A DNA stretch of 64,000 bases from Mycolicibacterium tokaiense (GTDB lineage: Bacteria > Actinomycetota > Actinomycetes > Mycobacteriales > Mycobacteriaceae): assembly GCF_010725885.1 (NCBI RefSeq), contig NZ_AP022600.1:2542001-2606000 (forward strand), read 5' to 3'. Both the position numbers and the translations under genes were made by a program. Under the pieces are notes generated by a model. It was not told the DNA's origin. It was given only the letters and a program-made list of their open reading frames with translations, and did not search any database. Shown in pieces: positions 32,775 to 41,672 of this stretch. Position 1 is the stretch's first letter; every line of letters starts with the position of its first letter.

Positions 32775-33538
32775 CGCAGAAGAACCCGTTCGATCTGACC
32801 GGCCGCACCGCCCTGGTAACCGGCGGCAACCAGGGCCTGGGCCTGGCCTTCGCCTTCGGGCTGGCCGACGCCGGCGCCAAGGTCGCCATCGCGGGCCGCA
32901 GTGCCGAGCGCAACGAGAAGGTGGTGGCCGAAGCCAAGGGCAAAGGTCATGACTTCCACGCCATCACCGCCGACATCACCAAAGCCGAGGACGTCGAGCG
33001 GATGACCGCCGACGCCATCTCCGCGCTGGGCCACCTCGACATCCTGGTCAACAACGCCGGCACCTGCTACCACGGCGAATCGTGGACGGTCAAGGAATCC
33101 GAGTGGGACGCGGTGTTCGACCTCAATGTCAAGGCGCTGTGGGCCTGCTCGCTGGAGGCAGGCAAGCACATGCGCGAGCGCGGCAGCGGCTCGATCGTCA
33201 ACATCGGCTCCATGTCGGGCATGATCGTCAACCGCCCGCAGATGCAGCCGGCCTACAACGCCTCCAAGGCCGCCGTGCACCACCTCACCAAATCCCTTGC
33301 GGCCGAATGGGGTCCGCTGGGCATCCGGGTCAACGCGCTGGCCCCGGGCTACTGCAAAACCGAGATGGCCCCGGTGGACCGGCCCGAGTTCAAGCAGCAC
33401 TGGATCGACGACACCCCGATGCTGCGGTACGCGATGCCCGAGGAGATCGCCCCGTCGGTGGTGTTCCTGGCCAGCGATGCCTCGTCGTTCATCACCGGCT
33501 CGGTCCTCGTGGCGGACGGGGGATACACCGCATGGTAG
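32771..33538 (+). CDS. Short-chain dehydrogenase (polyol/gluconate type)
   Basis: A 255-residue SDR. TGGNQGLG (about 17-24) is the cofactor loop, AGRS just after strand 2 suggests NADP preference, NNAG is near 93, Ser in NIGSMSG and YNASK near 164, and it ends VLVADGGYTAW. It resembles gluconate-5- and arabinitol/galactitol-type dehydrogenases. It overlaps both neighbours (ATGA upstream, 7 bp downstream), so it is tightly coupled in the operon. Confidence 0.9.
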   Translation: MTQKNPFDLTGRTALVTGGNQGLGLAFAFGLADAGAKVAIAGRSAERNEKVVAEAKGKGHDFHAITADITKAEDVERMTADAISALGHLDILVNNAGTCYHGESWTVKESEWDAVFDLNVKALWACSLEAGKHMRERGSGSIVNIGSMSGMIVNRPQMQPAYNASKAAVHHLTKSLAAEWGPLGIRVNALAPGYCKTEMAPVDRPEFKQHWIDDTPMLRYAMPEEIAPSVVFLASDASSFITGSVLVADGGYTAW

Positions 33539-34569
33539 AAACCAACCGTCGCGTCGTCGTCAGCGCTCTGGACGACATCACCATCGAGACCGTCGACCAG
33601 CAGCAGCCCGCAGCGGGGGAGGCGCGGGTGCGCACCCGCATCGTCGGCATCTGTGGCTCCGATCTGCACGCCGCCTGCGGCAGGCACCCGTTCATCGACC
33701 TGCCCTACCGGCCCGGCCACGAGGCCGTGGGTGTGGTGGACGCGGTGGGTGACGGTGTCGATGAATCCTGGATCGGGAAACGTGTTGTGGTGGAACCCAA
33801 TCTGGCCTGCGGACACTGCACCCAGTGCCAGGCCGGCCGCTACAACATCTGCAAGGACCTGCTGGTGCTGGGCTGCCAGACACCCGGGGCGCTCGCCGAT
33901 ACCTTCAGCGTCGCCGTCGATCGGCTGATCGCGCTGGGTGACGAGCTCGACGACCGGCACGCCATCCTGGTGGAGCCGCTGGCCACCCCGGTGCACACGG
34001 TGCGCCGCGCCGCCGAAGCGGTCGGTGACCTCGCCGGGCGACCGGTCGTGGTGATCGGCGCCGGGCCCATCGGACTGTTCGTCCTGCTGGCGGCCAAACA
34101 CGCCGGCGCCAAGGTCGTGGTGGCCGACCTGTTGGAATCCAAGCGGGAGCGCGCCGAACGCCTCGGTGCCGCAGGCACCTTCGACCCCACCGCACCTGAT
34201 GCGGTGCAGACCGCACTGGAACTCCTCGGTGGCCCGGCTGCGGTGGTGATCGACTGTGTGTCCCGCGAGAGTTCGGTGGCCCAGGCCGTGGATCTGGTGG
34301 ACAAGGGCGGTGCCGTGATGATCGTGGGTGTCGCCGAAGGTGCCACCCCGGTACCGCTGGGGCTGATCCAGGATCGCGAACTGGCGCTGATCGGCAACCT
34401 GATGTTCGTGCGTGAGGACTTCCTGGCGGCCATCGAACTGCTGTCCTCGGGTGCGGTGCCGATCGACGAGATCATCAGTGCAGAGTTCGATTTCGAACAT
34501 GCCGCCGACGCTTTCGCCGCGTCGGCCGATGCGGAGAACGTCAAAGTGCTCGTGACGGTGGGGAGCTAG
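33532..34569 (+). CDS. Second zinc-dependent alcohol dehydrogenase
   Basis: A 345-residue medium-chain dehydrogenase. The catalytic zinc Cys is in GICGSDLHAACG, with PGHEAVG, structural-zinc cysteines CGHCTQCQAGRYNIC and NAD motif GAGPIG. It is diverged from the enzyme at 31752 (it lacks the HYYRHG segment), so the two probably act on different positions or substrates. ATG 33532 lies inside the previous gene's last codons. It ends 2 bp before the transporter ATPase gene. Confidence 0.9.
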   Translation: MVETNRRVVVSALDDITIETVDQQQPAAGEARVRTRIVGICGSDLHAACGRHPFIDLPYRPGHEAVGVVDAVGDGVDESWIGKRVVVEPNLACGHCTQCQAGRYNICKDLLVLGCQTPGALADTFSVAVDRLIALGDELDDRHAILVEPLATPVHTVRRAAEAVGDLAGRPVVVIGAGPIGLFVLLAAKHAGAKVVVADLLESKRERAERLGAAGTFDPTAPDAVQTALELLGGPAAVVIDCVSRESSVAQAVDLVDKGGAVMIVGVAEGATPVPLGLIQDRELALIGNLMFVREDFLAAIELLSSGAVPIDEIISAEFDFEHAADAFAASADAENVKVLVTVGS

Positions 34570-34571
34570 CG

Positions 34572-36104
34572 ATGGCGGCACTACTGCAGGCCAAGGACAT
34601 CCAGAAGGGATTCGGCGGGGTGCCGGTCCTCAAGGGCATCACCCTGGACCTCGAGCCGGGCACCGTCACCGCTCTTGCTGGCGAGAATGGCGCCGGCAAG
34701 TCCACGTTGATGAAGATCATCAGTGGCCAGTACACCGCAGACCACGGCAGCGTCACCGTCAAGGGCGCCACGTTGACCGGCGGGAACACCAAGGACGCCG
34801 TCAAGCACGGCGTCGCGATCGTCCCGCAGGAACTGGCGTCCATCGAGTACATGACGGTCTACGAGAACCTGTTCGTGGGACGCGAGATCAAGACCGGGCC
34901 GTTCCTCAACCGCAAGGCCATGATCGACGAGGCCCGCGACGCGCTGGCCGTGTTCGGCGTGAACATCGACCCGAGTGCGCGCATGGTCAGCCTGCCGGTG
35001 GGCCTGCGGCAGATTGTGGAGATCGTCAAGGCGGCCCGCACCGGCGCCCAGGTGGTGATGCTCGACGAGCCCACCTCGGCGATCTCCGAGCGTGAGGTCG
35101 AAGGTCTGTACAAGATCGTGCGCCAGCTCAAGGAGCACGGCGTCGCGATGGTGTACACCACGCACAAGATGGCAGAAATCCGCGCCATCGCCGATCGGGT
35201 GGTGGTGCTGCGCGACGGCGGCCTGATCCTCGACAAGATGATCGGCGATGTCACCGACGACGACATCGTGACCGCGATGATCGGCCGCGAGCTCGAGGCG
35301 CTGTTCCCCGAGCGCCCCGAACCGGGCGCCGACACCGTGCTCGAGGTCAAGAACCTGTTGGTCGACGGTGCCAACGGACCGGTTTCGTTCGACGTCAAGG
35401 CCGGTGAGATCGTCGGTCTGGCCGGGCTGGTGGGCGCCGGGCGCACCGAACTGCTGGAGGCCATCTTCGGTGCCCGGCGCACCCACGGCGGTGAGGTGCT
35501 GGTGCGCGGCAAGCTCGTCAAGCGCAACGCCCCCGCGGCGGCCATCACCGAAGGCATGGCGATGGTGCCCGAGGACCGCAAGCTCTCGGGTGTGGTGCTG
35601 TCGATGAGCGTGCTCGACAACGGCTCCCTGCCGCGACTGTCGGCCTTCTCGGTGGCCGGCTGGCTCAAGGGCAAGGCCCGCACCAACCAGATCGCCGACG
35701 CGATGAAGTCGGTGCGGTTGCGCAGCAACGGACTGTCCCAGGAGGTCGGCACCCTCTCCGGCGGCAACCAGCAGAAGGTGGTGCTGGCCCGCTGGCTCAC
35801 CGGCACGGTCAACGTGCTGCTGCTCGACGAACCCACCCGCGGTGTGGACGTCGGCGCCCGCAGTGAGATCTACCGCATCATCACCGAATTCGCAGAACAG
35901 GGCATGGCCGTGCTGATGGCGTCGTCGGACATGCCCGAGGTCGTCGGGCTGAGTCACCGCGCATTCGTGATGCGCGGCGGCGAGTTCGTCGGCGAGCTCG
36001 ACCGTGACGCGCTCGACCACCCCGAGGTCCAGGAGTCGGTGTTCCGGCTGGCGACCGCGCTCGAGGCCAGAACCGACACAGGAAATCAGGAGGCAGCATC
36101 ATGA
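34572..36104 (+). CDS. Sugar ABC transporter ATP-binding protein (RbsA type)
   Basis: A 510-residue protein with two fused ABC domains. Domain 1 has Walker A GENGAGKST (about 38-46), a variant signature LPVGLRQIVEI and Walker B VVMLDEPTSA. Domain 2 has the degenerate loop GLVGAGRTEL, signature LSGGNQQKV and VLLLDEPTRG. This is the monosaccharide CUT2/ribose family layout. It powers uptake of the polyol or sugar through the permease encoded next (ATGA overlap). Confidence 0.94.
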   Translation: MAALLQAKDIQKGFGGVPVLKGITLDLEPGTVTALAGENGAGKSTLMKIISGQYTADHGSVTVKGATLTGGNTKDAVKHGVAIVPQELASIEYMTVYENLFVGREIKTGPFLNRKAMIDEARDALAVFGVNIDPSARMVSLPVGLRQIVEIVKAARTGAQVVMLDEPTSAISEREVEGLYKIVRQLKEHGVAMVYTTHKMAEIRAIADRVVVLRDGGLILDKMIGDVTDDDIVTAMIGRELEALFPERPEPGADTVLEVKNLLVDGANGPVSFDVKAGEIVGLAGLVGAGRTELLEAIFGARRTHGGEVLVRGKLVKRNAPAAAITEGMAMVPEDRKLSGVVLSMSVLDNGSLPRLSAFSVAGWLKGKARTNQIADAMKSVRLRSNGLSQEVGTLSGGNQQKVVLARWLTGTVNVLLLDEPTRGVDVGARSEIYRIITEFAEQGMAVLMASSDMPEVVGLSHRAFVMRGGEFVGELDRDALDHPEVQESVFRLATALEARTDTGNQEAAS

Positions 36105-37132
36105 GCACCAAGGAAGACACCGCTCCGGAGTCCGGAGGTGCCACCACGGTGGCCTCGCCGGTCACCGGCGAGCCGGTGAAACTCTTCTCCCGGGAATGGC
36201 TGAGCGGCATGGCGTTGCGCTACGCCATGTTCATCATCCTGCTGCTGGTGATCTGCTACTTCAGTTACCGCAGTGCACGATTCGCCACCCCCGACAACCT
36301 GATCACCATCCTGGTGGCGGCCGCGCCGTTCGCGCTGATCGCACTCGGCCAGACGCTGGTGATCCTCACCGGCGGCATCGACCTGTCGGTGGGCTCGGTG
36401 ATCGCGGTGTCCGCCATGGCCGGTGCGGCCACCGCCAAAGCCAACCCCGGCCAGGTCTGGATGACCGTCATGGTCGCCATGCTGGTCGGCCTGGCCGTCG
36501 GCTGCCTCAACGGGGTGATGGTCTCGCGCCTGAACGTTCCACCGTTCATCGCCACCCTCGGCACCTTGACCGCCGGCTCGGGTGCGGCCTACGTGATCGG
36601 CGGCGGCGCCCCGATCAACGGCCTGCCCGCGGAGTTCGGTTCCATCGCCAACACCCGGATCCTGGGTCTGCAGATCCCGGTGCTGCTGATGATCTTCGGC
36701 ATCATCGCGCTGGCCATCATCATGAAGCGCACCACCTACGGCATGCGGGTGTACGCCGTGGGCGGTAACCGCAACGCCGCCGAGATCGCCGGTATCAACG
36801 CCAAGAACGTGTTGTTCAGCGTGTACGCGCTGTCGGGTCTGCTGGCCGGGCTGTCCGGCGTCATGCTGGCCTCGCGCGTCATCTCCGGCCCGCCCAACCT
36901 GGGCCAGGGCTACGAGCTGGACGCCATCGCCGCCGTCGTCATCGGTGGTGCCAGCCTGATGGGTGGCCGTGGCTCCATCTGGGGAACCGCGCTGGGCCTG
37001 TTGATGATCCAGACGCTGAACAACGGTCTGGACATCCTCGTGGTGCCGGCCTACTGGCAGGACGTCATCAAGGGTGTGCTGATCGTCGCCGCGGTGGCGA
37101 TCGACGTGTGGTCCTCGAAACGAAGAACATGA
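36101..37132 (+). CDS. Sugar ABC transporter permease (RbsC type)
   Basis: A 343-residue integral membrane protein with about ten hydrophobic segments. Family motifs are [45 protein letters not shown] and a late GRGSIWGT loop. The cytoplasmic N-terminus of about 40 residues is Thr/Ser/Glu-rich. It forms the membrane channel as a homodimer with the ATPase at 34572. Confidence 0.94.
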   Translation: MSTKEDTAPESGGATTVASPVTGEPVKLFSREWLSGMALRYAMFIILLLVICYFSYRSARFATPDNLITILVAAAPFALIALGQTLVILTGGIDLSVGSVIAVSAMAGAATAKANPGQVWMTVMVAMLVGLAVGCLNGVMVSRLNVPPFIATLGTLTAGSGAAYVIGGGAPINGLPAEFGSIANTRILGLQIPVLLMIFGIIALAIIMKRTTYGMRVYAVGGNRNAAEIAGINAKNVLFSVYALSGLLAGLSGVMLASRVISGPPNLGQGYELDAIAAVVIGGASLMGGRGSIWGTALGLLMIQTLNNGLDILVVPAYWQDVIKGVLIVAAVAIDVWSSKRRT

Positions 37133-37184
37133 CGCTCCACGAGTTGCGACACAACCAACCGAAAGAAAATGGGAGAGAAGGCAG

Positions 37185-38240
37185 ATGAAGCTGGGAACAA
37201 AGATGTTCGCCATTGCCTCGGCCGCGGCGCTGGGGCTCGGTCTGACAGCATGTGGGGCTGGTGACGATTCCGCGTCTGGCGGAGAAGGCGGAGCCACCCG
37301 GATCGGCGTCTCGGTGTACGACATGAGCTCGTTCATCACCGCCGGCAAAGAGGGCATGGATCAGTACGCCAAGGACAACAACATCGAGTTGATCTGGAAC
37401 TCGGCCAATCTGGACGTCTCGACGCAGGCCAGCCAGGTCGACTCCTTCCTCAACCAGGGTGTCGACGCCATCATCGTGGTTCCGGTGCAGGCGGATTCGC
37501 TGGGCCCGCAGGTCACCGCGGCCAAGGAGAAGGGCATTCCGCTGGTTCCGGTGAACGCCGCGCTCAACAGCCCGGACGTGGCCGGCAACGTGCAGCCCGA
37601 CGACGTGGCTGCCGGTGAGCAGGAAATGCAGATGATGGCCGATGCGCTCGGTGGGCGCGGCAACATCGTGGTCCTGCAGGGCCCGCTGGGACAGTCCGGC
37701 GAGCTGCAGCGCACCGAAGGCATCAACAATGTCCTGGCCAAGTACCCGGACATCAAGGTGCTGGCGATGGACACCGCCAACTGGAAGCGCGACGAAGCCG
37801 TCAACAAGATGAAGAACTGGATCTCCGGTTTCGGGGACCAGATCAACGGTGTGGTGGCCGAGAACGACGACATGGGTCTCGGTGCCCTGCAGGCGCTCAA
37901 GGAGTCGGGTCGCACCGTGCCGATCGTCGGCATCGATGGCATCGAAGACGGTCTCAACGCCGTCAAGAGCGGTGAGTTCATCGGCACCTCGCTGCAGAAC
38001 GGCACCGTTGAGCTGTCCGCCGGTCTGGCCGTGGCCAACGCCCTGGCCAAGGGTGAGGACGTCAACAAAGAGCCCGTCTACATCATGCCGGCCATCACCC
38101 AGGACAACGTCGACGTCGCCATCGAGCACGTCGTCACCAAGCGGGCCGAGTTCCTGGCCGGCCTGTCCGAACTGACCAAGAAGAACCTCGAAACCGGCGA
38201 CATCGCCTACGAGGGCATCCCCGGTCAGACCGCTCCGTAA
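37185..38240 (+). CDS. Sugar ABC transporter binding lipoprotein 1
   Basis: A 351-residue substrate-binding protein. The lipobox LTAC (Cys about 23) anchors it outside the membrane. The periplasmic-binding-protein type 1 fold (Peripla_BP_4) is seen in [43 protein letters not shown] and VGIDGIEDG. It delivers a polyol or sugar to the permease. The ribosome-binding site is GGAGAGAAGG. It is followed after 36 bp by a near-copy at 38277. Confidence 0.94.
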   Translation: MKLGTKMFAIASAAALGLGLTACGAGDDSASGGEGGATRIGVSVYDMSSFITAGKEGMDQYAKDNNIELIWNSANLDVSTQASQVDSFLNQGVDAIIVVPVQADSLGPQVTAAKEKGIPLVPVNAALNSPDVAGNVQPDDVAAGEQEMQMMADALGGRGNIVVLQGPLGQSGELQRTEGINNVLAKYPDIKVLAMDTANWKRDEAVNKMKNWISGFGDQINGVVAENDDMGLGALQALKESGRTVPIVGIDGIEDGLNAVKSGEFIGTSLQNGTVELSAGLAVANALAKGEDVNKEPVYIMPAITQDNVDVAIEHVVTKRAEFLAGLSELTKKNLETGDIAYEGIPGQTAP

Positions 38241-38276
38241 TCCCCGAACCGACAGCACGAAAGAGAAAGAGATCGA

Positions 38277-39326
38277 ATGAAACTGACGACCAAGTTCGGC
38301 GCGATCGCGGCCGCCGGCGCGCTGGGCCTCGGCCTGACCGCCTGTGGTGCCGGTGACGATGCGGCCAACAGTGACACCACCCGCATCGGTGTGACGGTGT
38401 ACGACATGAGCTCGTTCATCACCGCCGGCAAGGAGGGGATGGACGTCTACGCCGAAGCCAACAACATCGAGCTGGTGTGGAACTCGGCCAACAACGACGT
38501 CTCCACTCAGGCCAGCCAGGTCGACTCCCTGATCAACCAGGGCGTCGACGCGATCATCGTCGTTCCGGTGCAGGCGGATTCGCTCGGGCCGCAGGTGGCC
38601 GCCGCCAAGGAGAAGAACATCCCGCTGCTGGCGGTCAACGCGGCACTGGAGACCCCCGACCTGGCCGGCAACGTGCAGCCCGACGACGTGGCTGCCGGTG
38701 AGCAGGAAATGCAGATGATGGCCGACCGCCTCGGCGGCCGCGGCAACATCGTGATCCTGCAGGGCCCCCTCGGTGGCTCCGGTGAAATCAACCGCGGCAA
38801 GGGCATCGACAACGTGCTGGCCAAGTACCCGGACATCAAGGTGCTGGCCAAGGACACCGCCAACTGGAAGCGCGACGAGGCCGTCAACAAGATGAAGAAC
38901 TGGATCTCGAGCTTCGGCCCGCAGATCAACGGCGTCGTCTCCCAGAACGACGACATGGGCCTGGGCGCCCTGCAGGCGCTCAAGGAAGCCGGCCGCACCG
39001 ATGTGCCGATCGTCGGCATCGATGGCATCGAGGACGGGCTGAACGCGGTCAAGAGCGGTGAGTTCATCGGCACCTCGCTGCAGAACGGCACCGTGGAGCT
39101 GTCGGCCGGTCTGGCCGTGGCCAACGCGATCGTCAAGGGCGAGGACGTCAACACCGAGCCCGTGTACATCATGCCGGCCATCACCCAGGACAACGTCGAC
39201 GTGGCGATCCAGCACGTCGTCACCGAGCGGCAGCAGTTCCTCGACGGACTCGTCGAGCTGACCAAGAAGAACCTCGAGACCGGCGACATCGCCTACGAGG
39301 GCATTCCTGGCCAGACCGCTCCGTAA
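38277..39326 (+). CDS. Sugar ABC transporter binding lipoprotein 2 (tandem paralogue)
   Basis: A 349-residue protein, the same length and order of motifs as the product at 37185, and identical at most positions, including the last 20 residues. Differences cluster in the N-terminal 35 residues and scattered surface positions (for example [11 protein letters not shown] against [11 protein letters not shown]). Lipobox LTAC again. It is a recent tandem duplication with one shared permease. The ribosome-binding site AAGAGAAAGAG is weaker than that of the first copy. A strong terminator follows. Confidence 0.94.
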   Translation: MKLTTKFGAIAAAGALGLGLTACGAGDDAANSDTTRIGVTVYDMSSFITAGKEGMDVYAEANNIELVWNSANNDVSTQASQVDSLINQGVDAIIVVPVQADSLGPQVAAAKEKNIPLLAVNAALETPDLAGNVQPDDVAAGEQEMQMMADRLGGRGNIVILQGPLGGSGEINRGKGIDNVLAKYPDIKVLAKDTANWKRDEAVNKMKNWISSFGPQINGVVSQNDDMGLGALQALKEAGRTDVPIVGIDGIEDGLNAVKSGEFIGTSLQNGTVELSAGLAVANAIVKGEDVNTEPVYIMPAITQDNVDVAIQHVVTERQQFLDGLVELTKKNLETGDIAYEGIPGQTAP

Positions 39327-39349
39327 AAAGCCAACTGAATCCCCCGCAG

Positions 39350-39379
39350 CGGGCCGGTCACCTTCGGGTGGCCGGCCCG
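39350..39379 (+). terminator. Terminator of the polyol operon
   Basis: A 13-bp stem (39350-39362 with 39367-39379, one G-U pair) around a TTCG tetraloop, 23 bp after the second binding-protein gene. The following bases (TCTGGTTC) are only moderately T-rich. Confidence 0.8.
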
Positions 39380-39397
39380 TCTGGTTCACTGAGCGTC

Positions 39398-39775
39398 ATG
39401 CATCCGTTCAGAGCTGCCGTCGAAGCGGGCGACTTCGCCGCCATCCCCCCGATGTGTGCACCCGACGTGGTGTTCCGCAGCCCCATCGCCCACAAGCCCT
39501 ACCAGGGCCGCGAGATGCTGGGGGTGATCCTCGGGGCGGTGTCGCGGGTGTTCGAGGACCTGACCTATGTGCGCGAGTTCGGCGACGACTCCAACCACGC
39601 CCTGATCTTCACCGCCCGGGTGGGGGACCTGGAGATCAACGGCTGCGACTTCCTGCACACCGGGCCCGACGGGCTCATCGACGAATTCATGGTGATGCTG
39701 CGGCCGCTGAAGGCGGTGACGTTGTTCGCCGAGAAGATGAGCGTCGAGTTCGAGAAGGCGATGCGGGGCGAGTAG
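39398..39775 (+). CDS. SnoaL/NTF2-like small protein
   Basis: A 125-residue protein with the alpha+beta cone fold pattern of SnoaL-like proteins: FRAAVEAGDFAAIPPMCAPDVVFRSP at the start, ALIFTARVGD mid-way and GLIDEFMVMLRPLKAV near the end. Such proteins are isomerases, hydrolases or ligand carriers; no catalytic pair can be assigned. Single gene between two terminator or intergenic regions. Confidence 0.78.
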   Translation: MHPFRAAVEAGDFAAIPPMCAPDVVFRSPIAHKPYQGREMLGVILGAVSRVFEDLTYVREFGDDSNHALIFTARVGDLEINGCDFLHTGPDGLIDEFMVMLRPLKAVTLFAEKMSVEFEKAMRGE

Positions 39776-39821
39776 CGCACTACGCGTGAACCCGCTGCCG
39801 CCGCGCGGCAGCATCGAGGGC

Positions 39822-40121
39822 ATGGCCAGCATCGGCACCGACGGGATGACCGTCCGCGGGGAGCAGCGCGACGACCACAGCTGGCTCTTCACGGTCTGCT
39901 ACACAGCGTGTTTCAGCGACGACGACCTGGGCCGCCGCTTCGATGACACGGTGGCCATCCGGGAGCTACACGGGTGCACCAGGATCGCGCAGGCAGAGCA
40001 CGGCGTCACCTTCACCGCAACCAGCGCCACGGTGTGGCGCAAGAAGCGAATCGTGGTGCGGGCGTCCGCCGTTGAGGCCGTCTGCGCCGAGATCCACCTG
40101 CACCCGGCTCAGCCGCGCTGA
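39822..40121 (+). CDS. Hypothetical protein
   Basis: 99 residues from ATG 39822 (GAGGGC just upstream); the frame is open back to 39786 with a GTG. There is no membrane segment and no recognised domain; two cysteines in CYTACFSDDDLG. Convergent with the UBP zinc-finger gene: the 3' ends overlap by about 110 bp as the sequence stands, but by only 13 bp if the zinc-finger gene's frame is corrected. Confidence 0.5.
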   Translation: MASIGTDGMTVRGEQRDDHSWLFTVCYTACFSDDDLGRRFDDTVAIRELHGCTRIAQAEHGVTFTATSATVWRKKRIVVRASAVEAVCAEIHLHPAQPR

Positions 40122-40458
40122 CGCTCCAGCTGCTCGAACAGTCCGACGGCACCCGCCCGCGCGGGCCCGGCACGGTCTCGTCGGCGGGCCGGGAGTCCGG
40201 CGGGGCGAGCTGAGGCCCGTCGTAGTAGTCGTCGCTGGAGTAGTCCCAGAACCAGTCTTCGCCCGGTTCGAAGGACTGGATGACAGGATGGCCACTCTCG
40301 CGCCAGTGGGCGCTGGCGTGCTTCATCGGGGAATCGTCGCAACAGCCGATGTGGCCGCAGGCCGCGCAGCGGCGCAGGTGCACCCACCAGCCCTTGGCTT
40401 CGTCGCATTCCACACAACCGGTGCCGCTCGGTGCCACGGTCGGATCGACATCGCTCAT
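40012..40458 (-). CDS. UBP-type zinc finger protein, C-terminus apparently frameshifted
   Basis: The zinc finger is intact: CVECDEAKGWWVHLRRC, CGHIGCCDD, then HASAHWRESGHPVIQS, the Cys/His set of zf-UBP proteins, followed by PGEDWFWDYSSDDYYDG. After GRVPSD (near 40141) the frame becomes Ser/Arg-rich. In the other frame the protein would finish FEQLERQRG and stop at 40109. A single lost base (TGTTC for a TGGTTC-like ancestor) explains this. ATG 40458 was chosen, although the frame is open upstream. In bacteria these proteins are small and uncharacterised. Confidence 0.7.
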   Translation of the reverse strand: MSDVDPTVAPSGTGCVECDEAKGWWVHLRRCAACGHIGCCDDSPMKHASAHWRESGHPVIQSFEPGEDWFWDYSSDDYYDGPQLAPPDSRPADETVPGPRGRVPSDCSSSWSVSAAEPGAGGSRRRRPQRRTPAPRFASCATPWRWLR

Positions 40459-40527
40459 GGGTTCCGAGCCTACTGGCGATGGGGGAAACATGACCGGATC
40501 TGCGCCCGGCTCGCTAATGTTCGGGCC

Positions 40528-40968
40528 ATGGCTGTCAACGATTCGCGTGAAGTGACCATCGACGCAACACCCGAGGAGATCCTCGACGTCATCGCCGACG
40601 TCGAGAACACCCCCAGCTGGTCACCGCAGTTCCAGAGCTGCGAGGTGCTCGAGGCGTTCGACGACGGCCGCCCCAGGCGGGTCAAGATGAAGGTCAAGGC
40701 CGCGGGTGTCACCGATGAGCAGATCATCGAATACACCTGGTCCGACAGCGGGCCGAGCTGGACCCTGATCAGCGCGGGGGCCCTGAAGAAGCAGGATGCG
40801 TCGTACACCCTCACCCCCGACGGCGACAAGACCAAGGTGCGCTTCGACATCACGGTGGACCCGTCGATCCCCATGCCCGGCTTCGTCATCAAACGCACCA
40901 TGAAGGGCGCCATCGAGACGGCCACCGACGGGCTCAAGAAGCAGGTGGACAAGCTCAAGAAGGGCTAG
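40528..40968 (+). CDS. SRPBCC (polyketide cyclase/START-like) protein
   Basis: A 146-residue helix-grip protein. EVTIDATPEEILDVIADVENTPSWSPQF at the start and the final amphipathic helix (KRTMKGAIETATDGLKKQVDKLKKG) are typical of the mycobacterial SRPBCC group found near dapC (Rv0854-Rv0857-like). It has a deep hydrophobic pocket for lipid-like ligands; the ligand is unknown. Its last 4 bp overlap the convergent AIM24-like gene. Confidence 0.88.
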   Translation: MAVNDSREVTIDATPEEILDVIADVENTPSWSPQFQSCEVLEAFDDGRPRRVKMKVKAAGVTDEQIIEYTWSDSGPSWTLISAGALKKQDASYTLTPDGDKTKVRFDITVDPSIPMPGFVIKRTMKGAIETATDGLKKQVDKLKKG

Positions 40969-41672
40969 TTGCCGTCGTTGGTCTTGTCCGGCAGGTAGGG
41001 CTCGATGGCGGCGGCCAGCTTGGCGACCGTCATCGACTGCAGCCAGAACTGTCCCGGGCCGTGCAGTTCGGCCATGAACAGGGAGTCGCCGAACATCTTG
41101 TTCTTCACCCCGCGGACGCTGGCGAAACTCAACTGCATCTCGGCGCGGTACATGGCCAGGTGACCGGGGTGGACCATGAACGACTGACCCGCGGGCAAGT
41201 CGTACTCCACCAGTTCACCGGCCACCTGCACCCAGGCCACGCCGTTGCCGCTCAGCTTCTGGAACACCACGCCCGCGCCGCCGAAGATGCCGGCACCGAG
41301 CTTCTGCTGCAGCCCCACCGACACCTCGACATCGGGCGTACTGGCCATGTACGCGCCGTTGGCCACCATGAACGTGTCCGCGGGGTCGACGCGCAGTTCC
41401 CGGATCACGCCGGGCAGGTTCGTGGACAAGGCGATCAGCCGGCCCGGCGCCTGCGCGGTGTACTGGGTGAGGAACAGTTGTCCGCCGCCGAGCATCCGTT
41501 TCAGGCCGCTCATGAAGCCGCCGCGGCCGCCGGAGCCGAACCGGGTGGAGGTCTCGATGGCGAAACCCGGAGTGAACCAGGAGACGTCGCCGCCCTCGGC
41601 CACGATGGCCTCTCCCGGTTCCATCGTCAGCTCCAGGATCGGCATGGTGTTGCCGATGATCGTTGTCTTCAC
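40965..41672 (-). CDS. AIM24-family protein (TIGR00266-like)
   Basis: A 235-residue all-beta protein of the AIM24/TRAP-like family: LELTMEPGEAIVAEGGDVSWFTPG, then a glycine-rich stretch (GSGGRGGFMSGLKRMLGGGQLF), LPGVIRELRVDP and GGAGVVFQKLSGNG with a C-terminal amphipathic helix. The family makes trimeric beta-prism assemblies of unknown role. GTG 41672 overlaps the transporter stop (GTGA), so it is the third cistron of the cynS operon. Confidence 0.85.
   Translation of the reverse strand: MKTTIIGNTMPILELTMEPGEAIVAEGGDVSWFTPGFAIETSTRFGSGGRGGFMSGLKRMLGGGQLFLTQYTAQAPGRLIALSTNLPGVIRELRVDPADTFMVANGAYMASTPDVEVSVGLQQKLGAGIFGGAGVVFQKLSGNGVAWVQVAGELVEYDLPAGQSFMVHPGHLAMYRAEMQLSFASVRGVKNKMFGDSLFMAELHGPGQFWLQSMTVAKLAAAIEPYLPDKTNDGN

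Noticed and set aside
37068..39389. 773-codon minus-strand frame opposite both binding-protein genes
   Set aside because: Third-position GC makes an antisense frame open. Its product repeats itself only because the two sense genes are duplicates, and it has no fold or ribosome-binding site.
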